Source: an uncultured Mucilaginibacter sp. (lineage in GTDB: Bacteria; Bacteroidota; Bacteroidia; Sphingobacteriales; Sphingobacteriaceae). Taken from it: a stretch of DNA of 64,000 nt. Position 1 is the first letter of the stretch. The number at the start of each line of letters is the position of its first letter. The DNA is taken from assembly GCF_946481715.1 (NCBI RefSeq), contig NZ_CAMLOV010000004.1, forward strand, positions 1 through 64,000. The letters are read 5' to 3'. The translations under genes were made by a program, and so were the position numbers. Shown piece after piece: positions 35,272 to 41,890 of the stretch. The notes under the pieces are model-generated. The model saw only the letters and a list, made by a program, of their open reading frames with translations, did no database searches and was not told the DNA's origin.

Positions 35272-35694
35272 TTAAACCTTCAAATCATCAATATTATCCA
35301 GCAAAAAACTGTGCGTAAAACGCGTCATCCCGGTTTTTGGGTAATAGTCTACCGCAGCGGGTGCAGCAAGCAGTATCAGTTTGGCAGTTGGCGTATACCT
35401 TTTTGTTTCCTTTATCAGGCGGATACCGATGCCCATACGCTGGTACGCCTGGTCTACCGCCAGATCGGACAGGTAGGTGCAAAAGGCAAAATCGCTGAGG
35501 CTGCGGGCTATGCCTACCAGTTTACCCGCTATACGGGCGGTTATAATAAGGTTGCCGTTTTGGCACATCAGCTTTACGCGGGCCATATCATTTACGGGGC
35601 GGCGTTCGGCAAGGGTACTGCGTTTTAATACGTCAATAAATTCTTCGGGATCCAGTGCTTCCTCGCGCTGGTAGGTAACTTCGGGTGCAGGCAT
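35272..35694 (-). CDS. GNAT N-acetyltransferase, copy 2 of tandem pair
   Basis: 140 residues, a close paralogue of the 34831 gene, including the acetyl-CoA loop QRMGIGIRLIKE (Arg to Met at one site), YYPKTGM and an identical C-terminal block LLDNIDDLKV. The two genes overlap in no bases and are 6 bp apart, typical of a recent tandem duplication. The acceptor is unknown. Confidence 0.85.
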   Translation of the reverse strand: MPAPEVTYQREEALDPEEFIDVLKRSTLAERRPVNDMARVKLMCQNGNLIITARIAGKLVGIARSLSDFAFCTYLSDLAVDQAYQRMGIGIRLIKETKRYTPTAKLILLAAPAAVDYYPKTGMTRFTHSFLLDNIDDLKV

Positions 35695-35826
35695 TTTTAA
35701 GTGTTAAGATTTGATATCACTCTTCAAATTTTGGCACTGGGCGCGTCAATTAGATAGGCCAATAAAGATAAACACTATAGTCCAGCTAAATACAGGTATA
35801 AAAACGCATAAATCCCCCCAATTCAC

Positions 35827-36156
35827 CTAATCATAAAACTCCGGCGAAATAGCCATGGCCATTAAAGCTTTCTGGTGTTTATCAAAAAGTTTCTTCCACC
35901 AAAACTGGTAACTGCGCGGGTAAACCACCTGTTCAGAATTTTCGCGTTTTGGCAAATTCTCCAGCGCAAGGAGCTTAAACATTACCTTGCGCGAATGGTC
36001 TACCACCGCATGCGAGCGTTGCGTATAGCCGAATACACTATTTATCTCTTTATTTGTTTTGCCTACCAGTATCATCATAAATATCTCGATGTGCAGGGTA
36101 GAGAAGCCCTTTGTTTTTAGGTTTGGCCTAGTGGTTGTTATTGCATGTACTTTCAT
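35827..36156 (-). CDS. Small LuxR-type HTH protein
   Basis: 109 residues, without a receiver or sensor domain. The core resembles the GerE/LuxR helix-turn-helix: FSTLHIEIFMMILVGKTNKEI, then a VVDHSRKVMFKLL recognition-helix-like segment. The C-terminus is basic and aromatic (RSYQFWWKKLFDK). It may be a stand-alone DNA-binding protein. It is divergent from the 36596 locus, whose promoter region it borders. DNA binding is inferred from the motif only. Confidence 0.6.
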   Translation of the reverse strand: MKVHAITTTRPNLKTKGFSTLHIEIFMMILVGKTNKEINSVFGYTQRSHAVVDHSRKVMFKLLALENLPKRENSEQVVYPRSYQFWWKKLFDKHQKALMAMAISPEFYD

Positions 36157-36595
36157 AACGCTTAATTTTAAACCGGATAAAATTCAGTTGCCCGCTATTG
36201 CTTTTTTACGGCTTTGTTTGCCACAAAGTTTTATAGGGCCGGCGGCAAATGCAGTGGTACCGATAAAAGCACATGCCTGTTATGCAAAACCATGCAGGCG
36301 GCTTACAATACCTAAAGCACTCTGCAACAACGCCAAATACATTATTTACTTTGTTCAGTTGGTTTGCGGCGGCAATTCCTTTGGGCCAGACCCCGGCTTA
36401 TTCATTTTGTTCATTATATTTTATAGCCAAAAGCCAGCATACTATTTTGATAAATTGCTTAGGCAATGCCCGCAGGAAGTATATATTTACAGCCGGTATA
36501 AACCCAAAAAACGGGTTTCGATAAGATGTATTTCTGTAACCTAAAGGCATGCAATTATTAACCCACCCCTTAATATTAATTTTTAAACAATCATT
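36157..36595. other. Divergent intergenic region
   Basis: 439 bp between the HTH gene and the 36596 gene. Frames on both strands here lack coding character and are not called. It must carry the promoters for both sides; no exact TAnnTTTG element was found. Confidence 0.5.
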
Positions 36596-36964
36596 ATGAG
36601 CGAACAAACCAATCAACCTAACGACCCGGATGGCACCATCCCTTTAGCAACCGGAAAAGCATGGGCAGCAAATTGGCGCAGCCACCTGTCAACTTCAGAA
36701 GATGTATTTCAGGTGAGATCTTTTTTTGTCCCTATCGCGTCCGTAAACACTTTGCTTACCAACAACCCCGGCCTGGAAGGCATAAGGACTTATATGGCCC
36801 TTGAAGATGTAGGCGACATGACGACGGCCAAAATGGTAATGGTAGCGATTGTTGACGGCGAAGAAGTGCTTACCCTGCCCGGCGAAAAGAGCGGTGCCGT
36901 AGACATGTTTACCCCTTGCCCTCCTTATTGCCCAACCGGCGGCGGCCCTACTTTAGAAAGCTAA
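36596..36964 (+). CDS. Small protein with CPPYC tail, unknown family
   Basis: 122 residues, no signal peptide or membrane helix, acidic. N-terminal disordered NQPNDPDGTIPL leads to an ATGKAWAANWR block and a compact mixed alpha/beta core (VFQVRSFFVPIASVNTLL and TAKMVMVAIVDGEEV). The C-terminus FTPCPPYCPTGGGP has a CxxxC pair between prolines, suited to a metal or disulphide, or to recognition as a tail. I do not recognise the family with certainty. It lies 18 bp upstream of a long hairpin that abuts the next gene. Confidence 0.75.
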   Translation: MSEQTNQPNDPDGTIPLATGKAWAANWRSHLSTSEDVFQVRSFFVPIASVNTLLTNNPGLEGIRTYMALEDVGDMTTAKMVMVAIVDGEEVLTLPGEKSGAVDMFTPCPPYCPTGGGPTLES

Positions 36965-36981
36965 TTGAAATTTCTTCCGCA

Positions 36982-37022
36982 GATGTTTATAAGCTTTAAT
37001 ATCTTTAAGGCTTATAAACATC
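36982..37022 (+). promoter_or_regulatory. 18-bp stem hairpin abutting the 37024 start codon
   Basis: GATGTTTATAAGC (36982-36994) pairs perfectly with GCTTATAAACATC (37010-37022), and the stem extends 5 bp inward with one G-U pair, leaving a 5-nt loop. It ends one base before the ATG at 37024. No U-tract follows, so it is not a classic terminator; control of translation or a protein site is possible. Confidence 0.7.
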
Positions 37023-37023
37023 A

Positions 37024-37686
37024 ATGGAAAAGTTTTTCTTTATCTACCTCACGTTCATCGCTCCTTCCACCGCATTAATCCCTGTCGTTTACGCATTTAT
37101 TAACTACCGGCATTTAAGTCGGGCATTTAAAATACTACTGTTCTTCATTATTTTTTCGGTGGTTATGAACACTACATCCGCCGTTATGGCGCGTGTTTAC
37201 CATTTGCCTACGCTCTGGCTGTTCCATATTTATACTCCTTTTGAGTTTGCCTTTGTTATCGCCTTTTTTGCCGAATTTTTTAGCAAACGTATAAGGTATA
37301 TTATGTACGGTGTTGCCGTAGCGTTTGCGCTTTTCTGCTTGTGCAATACGCTTTTCCTCCAAAGCTTTAAGCAATTAGATGGCTACTCCCGGTCGGTAGA
37401 TGCACTGATCCTCATTGCCTGCTGCATGTTGTTTTTCGCTAAAAACAATAACGACCTTGACCATAAATGGGCCGACTATGCCAGCAACTGGATTGCCGCC
37501 GGCGTGTTGCTTTATTATAGCAGTTCGTTATTTATGTTCATTTTCTTTAACATGATGACGGTAGCCGGCACTATGCAAATGATTATATTTATAGGATATG
37601 CTACTGTTTTAGCAATAGAATATGTTTTATTTGCGATAGGATTCAACAAATGCAGGCCACAACAGACAATATCTACATCCAGATGA
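37024..37686 (+). CDS. Hypothetical multi-TM membrane protein upstream of a NarL-type kinase
   Basis: 220 residues with about seven hydrophobic helices and short loops. The C-terminal tail is basic (NKCRPQQTISTSR) and cytosolic. No known sensor domain is recognised; the layout resembles membrane proteins that sit beside HisKA_3 kinases in Bacteroidota. It overlaps the kinase gene by 37 bp if that starts at 37650, or by an ATGA overlap if the kinase starts at 37683. It is preceded by the hairpin described above. A sensory or signalling-partner role is inferred from context. Confidence 0.75.
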   Translation: MEKFFFIYLTFIAPSTALIPVVYAFINYRHLSRAFKILLFFIIFSVVMNTTSAVMARVYHLPTLWLFHIYTPFEFAFVIAFFAEFFSKRIRYIMYGVAVAFALFCLCNTLFLQSFKQLDGYSRSVDALILIACCMLFFAKNNNDLDHKWADYASNWIAAGVLLYYSSSLFMFIFFNMMTVAGTMQMIIFIGYATVLAIEYVLFAIGFNKCRPQQTISTSR

Positions 37687-38447
37687 TCCTGGGCATGAGC
37701 GGTGCCCTCATCCTGGTGGTATCGTTCATCCTATTTAATATCCGTAACCAAAACAGGTTGCTACGGCAGCGCCAGCAGTTTCAGCAAGCCCAAATTGCGC
37801 ACCAGAAAGAGTTGCTGGGCGCCGTAATAGAATCGCAGGAAGCCGAACGCAAACGCATAGGGCAAGACCTGCACGATGATGTTGGTACCAGCCTTTCGGG
37901 CTTAAGGCTGCTAATAGAGATGTTCAAGCCTGTTGATCATAAAGATGAGCACTACCTCAGCTTTGTAAAATCGAGCAAGAGCACTATCGATAAAATTGTA
38001 AAGGATGTGCGCCATATATCGCACAACCTGTCGCCGGCCACGCTTGGGTATTATGGGCTTGCCGCTGCCATAAACGAGCATAGCGATATCATCAATCAAT
38101 CGGGCAAGCTTAAAATAAATGTACTTAACCAGGCTGAGCAAGCGCTGGAAAAGCTTAATATTACCGCAGCCACCGCACTATACCGGGTTTTAGAAGAGTT
38201 GTTGAATAACACTATCAAGCACTCGGGAGCCAGCAGTGCCGATATCACGTTTTTACAGCAGCCACAGGCCATAGGCATCAATTACAGCGATAACGGTAAA
38301 GGGCTATCGGCAACGGTAGGCCAGGCCACCAGGGGCATGGGCATGCAGAATATCGAAAGCCGGCTGCTTAACATTAACGCTACTTATGCTATTACCACAC
38401 AGCCGGGCCAGGGGTTTCATATCCAAATAAACTATCCCTTAATTTGA
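37650..38447 (+). CDS. NarL-type sensor histidine kinase (HisKA_3)
   Basis: 265 residues. One N-terminal membrane helix (about 12-31), a coiled-coil linker, then HisKA_3 with H75 in ERKRIGQDLHDDVGTSLSG and an HATPase domain (LEELLNNTIKHSGA, YSDNGKGL, GMGMQNIESRL). No extracytoplasmic sensor domain exists, so sensing probably comes through the neighbouring multi-TM protein. The start at 37683 (ATGA overlap) is an alternative. It is followed 12 bp later by its response regulator. Confidence 0.88.
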   Translation: MQATTDNIYIQMILGMSGALILVVSFILFNIRNQNRLLRQRQQFQQAQIAHQKELLGAVIESQEAERKRIGQDLHDDVGTSLSGLRLLIEMFKPVDHKDEHYLSFVKSSKSTIDKIVKDVRHISHNLSPATLGYYGLAAAINEHSDIINQSGKLKINVLNQAEQALEKLNITAATALYRVLEELLNNTIKHSGASSADITFLQQPQAIGINYSDNGKGLSATVGQATRGMGMQNIESRLLNINATYAITTQPGQGFHIQINYPLI

Positions 38448-38459
38448 GCATTAAATAAT

Positions 38460-39128
38460 ATGGACAAAATAAACGTTGCAATTGTTGACGACCAAAATCT
38501 GTTTAGGCAAAGCCTGGCCTTGCTCATCAATTCGGTAGGCGATTTTAGGCTGGTTAACGATAGCGCCGGCGGGCAGAGCTTTTTGGATTTCCTAAAAAAC
38601 ATGGATTCGCCGGTTAATGTTGCGGTGATTGACATGGATATGCCGGGCATGAACGGGATACAATTGAACAAAGCCCTGCACGAGCATTACCCCGAAATAA
38701 AGGTAGTGATACTATCGGTACACGTAAACGAGGCGCTTATTACCCAAATGATAAACGCAGGGGCGGCATCCTACCTTGCCAAAAACTGCGATAAGGACGA
38801 GTTGATAATGGCCATTAATACGGTGCACAAGCACGGCTTTTATTTTAATAACGATGCCCTCAACGCCATCCGTAACAGTGCCAACCATAAAAGCCAGTCG
38901 CAGGTAATTTTAAATTCGCTCACCATATCGTTAACCCGACGCGAAAAGCAAATTCTATTGCTTATTTGCCGGGAATACAACAATGCCGAAATAGCCAACG
39001 AACTATTTCTAAGCGTGCGCACCGTAGAGGGCCACCGCAATAACCTGCTTATCAAAACAAATTGCCGCAACACTGCCGGGCTGGTACTTTTTGCTATCAA
39101 AACGGGGCTGTTCGAGATGCTTTTTTAA
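38460..39128 (+). CDS. NarL/FixJ-type response regulator
   Basis: 222 residues. Receiver domain with the acidic pair D10/D11, phosphorylation site D58 (VAVIDMDMPGMNG) and the conserved Lys in SYLAKNCDK. LuxR-type HTH at 155-215 (LTRREKQILLLICREYNNAEIA, VRTVEGHRNNLL). It pairs with the kinase 12 bp upstream. A 7-2-7 dyad (39155-39170) lies directly after its stop and could be its binding site for the NACHT region, which is inferred. Confidence 0.92.
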   Translation: MDKINVAIVDDQNLFRQSLALLINSVGDFRLVNDSAGGQSFLDFLKNMDSPVNVAVIDMDMPGMNGIQLNKALHEHYPEIKVVILSVHVNEALITQMINAGAASYLAKNCDKDELIMAINTVHKHGFYFNNDALNAIRNSANHKSQSQVILNSLTISLTRREKQILLLICREYNNAEIANELFLSVRTVEGHRNNLLIKTNCRNTAGLVLFAIKTGLFEMLF

Positions 39129-39154
39129 CCCGTAATACTACCCGATTTTAAAAA

Positions 39155-39170
39155 CAGGTAGAACTACCTG
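39155..39170. promoter_or_regulatory. 7-2-7 inverted repeat CAGGTAG-AA-CTACCTG
   Basis: Perfect heptamer dyad 27 bp after the NarL-type regulator stop and 190 bp before the next start. NarL-family regulators often bind inverted heptamers with a 2-bp spacer, so it may be a self-contained operator. Confidence 0.5.
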
Positions 39171-39302
39171 CCAAGCCTCTTTTCGTAACTTTTAAATTAT
39201 AATATTCACTCAAGGGAAATTTTACGTTCTCTATAGTTTACTAAAAACATCATCTTTAATTAATACACAACGCAACGGGAGCATATCAAATATACAAGCA
39301 AA

Positions 39303-39319
39303 ATTAAGTACAACTTAAT
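39303..39319. promoter_or_regulatory. 7-3-7 inverted repeat before the NACHT region
   Basis: ATTAAGT-ACA-ACTTAAT, a perfect dyad ending 41 bp upstream of the 39360 start. It lies in very AT-rich DNA, so chance occurrence is possible. Confidence 0.4.
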
Positions 39320-39359
39320 GTTTATATTTACGTAATAAACTCTTGGTTAAAGTTGCAGG

Positions 39360-39620
39360 ATGGATATTGTATATATAAGTAATCAGATCAAGTTCGATAT
39401 ATTAGCTATTTGCGGTAAGCCTTCCGCAAAAGCATATAATTTATTAACAGATACGCCGCTCCATTCCATTGGTTATGAAAGCGATGAGGAGCTTTGCAGA
39501 CAGCTCGAATATAAATTGCAATTAATTGCAGAAGAATATAAAACGGGCAAAAATATTTCCGCAGGCTCGGTATCAAAAGAGCTTACCGTTCGCCAGTGCA
39601 TCCAGTTAGTTATTGTTTAA
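39360..39620 (+). CDS. Small hypothetical protein upstream of NACHT protein
   Basis: 86 residues, not recognised. No signal or membrane segment. Mixed composition with a central acidic helix (YESDEELCRQLEYKLQLIAEEY) and a hydrophobic end. It lies 37 bp upstream of the NACHT NTPase gene in the same orientation, so they may be cotranscribed. It could be a regulator or partner; no support beyond spacing. Confidence 0.6.
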   Translation: MDIVYISNQIKFDILAICGKPSAKAYNLLTDTPLHSIGYESDEELCRQLEYKLQLIAEEYKTGKNISAGSVSKELTVRQCIQLVIV

Positions 39621-39656
39621 CACCTATTACCGTTCCCAGGATGAATTTTTGCTTTC

Positions 39657-41318
39657 ATGAGTGCATTTTTAAACCATCACCTCGAAATACTTAAATCATC
39701 AGTCCTCGTTAAGTCGGGATTTAAAAGCATAGCACCCGGCAATTGTAAAGTAATTTCGGTAAATATCTTCAACAGTACCAGGCAAAGTATTAGCGAAACC
39801 ACGCTAAAACGGGTTTACGGCTTTGCGCATAGTAAATTCCGCCCATCGTTATTCACTATTGATGCCATGGCCAAATATTGTGGTTATGGCGGCTGGGATG
39901 ATTTTTGCCAACAGCAGGAAGGGCAGGTAAATAATAATGCCGGAGCAAACACAAATTGGGAGGGCCTTAAAAAAAACGCGTCCAAAATAACCCATTTTAC
40001 GTTACAGGCTTTAAAAAACAAATCGGGTATACCTTATAACCAAACCATACAAAGGCAATTTATAAACCAACACCTCAACGAGTTTTTACTTGGCAATTAT
40101 AACGCAACTGTATTAACGTCGCCCGCCGGTTATGGCAAAACTATTGCGCTTTGCCATTGGGCAGAGCATACTATGGGCCTCAGCTCCACAGGCGAAAGCA
40201 ATGATATTGTATTGTTTTTTAGCAGCAGTGCGCTGATGAACGTTTTTTTGAGCGGCCGCGACCTTAATGACTGGCTGCTGGCTTTGCTGGGTTACTCCAA
40301 AAACGAGGATATTCAATCGCTGTTAGACAACGGGGACAATCAACCCGGCAATTTTTTCCTGATCATTGATGGCCTCGACGAGCATTCCTACAAATCAGAA
40401 ACATTTAATTTGCTGGTAAACCAGGTATTGGATATTGCCGCATTATACCAAAACATACCCTGGTTTAAGCTGATACTCACCATGCGCTCGGCCACGTGGA
40501 TGAATAATAAGCACCTGCTGCAAAACAGTAATATTAAATGGCACACCGGCTTTGCAAGTAACCCCGAGGGCGTGGATATCAATGTTCCGCTATTTAGCCT
40601 GCCCGAAATAAAAGAACTGTGCCTTAAAATAAACCCTGCTATAAAAAGCTTTTTAGCCTTTGATATTGCCGGGGATTTTAACCATCCTTTATATTTTCAG
40701 TTTTACTATAAAGAGCATAAAGAAAATTTCTCGCTTTGCGATATCAACCACATTTGCCTGTACGAACTGATATCAACCTTTGTATTAAACAAGTTGTACC
40801 TGGGCCCTTACTCTGCCGAAAAGATTTTGCTTTTGAACGCCCTGGTAAGCCATTTAGATTTTAAAAACAATATTTACGAGATAGATAAGCTGAAAGCAAA
40901 CGCCCTTGTAAAGCAATATAGCCATGCCTATCACGAGCTGGTGAGCGTTGGTTTTTTAAGGGAGATAAACACCAGTGCCGATTTGCAGTACCATACCGCT
41001 ATTCAGTTTACTAACCGTAACTTTTTAGATTTTAGCATCGCAAAAAACCTGCTGCAAAAAAACGGCGATGTGTTTGACGGTAACGTTGTATCATTTATCA
41101 ACGGCAACTTTACTGATGGGCAGCACCGGCTCTCCCTGTTAAAATGGTGCATTATAAACGCTATTAAAACTCCACAGCCTAACAGTTTTGATGTATTGAC
41201 ACTTGCCGAGCTAAGCGAGGAACAAAAATCTGACTTAAGGGTATTTTTGGCAGAATTGCAGCAAAAGACCAGACTGGACTCGCATTTGCTTAAAAAGGCT
41301 GAGCCTGTATCTATGTAA
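39657..41318 (+). CDS. NACHT-type STAND NTPase with N-terminal DNA-binding-like module
   Basis: 553 residues. The N-terminal module (about 1-85) has a pattern ISETTLKRVYGF then SLFTIDAMAKYCGYGGWDDF, an HTH-like block that I recall from other Bacteroidota proteins. The NTPase has Walker A SPAGYGKT (S155 to T162), Walker B FFLIIDGLDE (D238, D241, E242, the DGLDE form typical of NACHT) and a sensor Arg (R277 in LTMRSATW). A winged-helix-like region and a short C-terminal helical sensor follow (IQFTNRNFLDFSIAKNLL). Bacterial NACHT proteins include antiphage proteins; there is no obvious effector domain here, so that role is only inferred. Confidence 0.82.
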   Translation: MSAFLNHHLEILKSSVLVKSGFKSIAPGNCKVISVNIFNSTRQSISETTLKRVYGFAHSKFRPSLFTIDAMAKYCGYGGWDDFCQQQEGQVNNNAGANTNWEGLKKNASKITHFTLQALKNKSGIPYNQTIQRQFINQHLNEFLLGNYNATVLTSPAGYGKTIALCHWAEHTMGLSSTGESNDIVLFFSSSALMNVFLSGRDLNDWLLALLGYSKNEDIQSLLDNGDNQPGNFFLIIDGLDEHSYKSETFNLLVNQVLDIAALYQNIPWFKLILTMRSATWMNNKHLLQNSNIKWHTGFASNPEGVDINVPLFSLPEIKELCLKINPAIKSFLAFDIAGDFNHPLYFQFYYKEHKENFSLCDINHICLYELISTFVLNKLYLGPYSAEKILLLNALVSHLDFKNNIYEIDKLKANALVKQYSHAYHELVSVGFLREINTSADLQYHTAIQFTNRNFLDFSIAKNLLQKNGDVFDGNVVSFINGNFTDGQHRLSLLKWCIINAIKTPQPNSFDVLTLAELSEEQKSDLRVFLAELQQKTRLDSHLLKKAEPVSM

Positions 41319-41496
41319 ACAATCATAATACATTTATCACGCCATACTAAAAGACAGCAGGATTAACTCAGGGGCTTTAATAAACTGGGAAGTTTTTAAC
41401 TAACGTGAGTTTAGGGTAAACATTTGTATAGGGTGAAATGGAATTTGTGATAAGCATCTGCTTAACCTCACCTGAACGGCGAGGCACTTATAAAAA

Positions 41497-41518
41497 CCAT
41501 CTTCTTTCAAGAAGATGG
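41497..41518 (-). terminator. Terminator of the penicillin acylase operon
   Basis: CCATCTTCTT and AAGAAGATGG form a perfect 10-bp stem with a 2-nt gap. On the minus strand it is followed by TTTTTATAA. It begins 26 bp after the stop of the 3-TM gene. Confidence 0.8.
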
Positions 41519-41544
41519 TCCGGATTGCCAAAACTGTATATTAT

Positions 41545-41886
41545 CTATACCGGTTTCTCAAACACCCTCTTCACTAAAAATCCCGACAGTGCCGACATGC
41601 CCCCTATCAATCCACCGATCAAAACCGTTACCAACAGCAACAACAACCAATGCGGCAATTGAAACAGATGTGCTACGCGGGTGGCAAGTATATTGGCGTT
41701 GGGCAAACTCTTTAGTAAGGCCAATGCCAGCCAGGCCAATGCCAATGCGCCAAAACCCGACCAAAACGCATGGCCGGAAGCCTTGCCCAAAAGTATTGCC
41801 GAGGCAAACGCAAAAATACAGGCTGCCCACCAGGGCAAAATAAAGCCGCTTACAAACGATAATAAAAGTATCAATGCGAATAACAT
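41545..41886 (-). CDS. Small hypothetical membrane protein
   Basis: 113 residues with three to four hydrophobic helices, the first at about 2-18 and the last at about 78-105 (LLLLLVTVLIGGLIGGMSALSG). No family recognised. It is 4 bp downstream of the penicillin acylase gene and is transcribed with it, ending at the terminator at 41497. Confidence 0.7.
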   Translation of the reverse strand: MLFALILLLSFVSGFILPWWAACIFAFASAILLGKASGHAFWSGFGALALAWLALALLKSLPNANILATRVAHLFQLPHWLLLLLVTVLIGGLIGGMSALSGFLVKRVFEKPV

Positions 41887-41890
41887 AAAT

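Noticed and set aside
36059..36544. 161-residue plus-strand frame overlapping the HTH gene and the gap after it
   Set aside because: Overlaps a better gene and has a random-looking composition.
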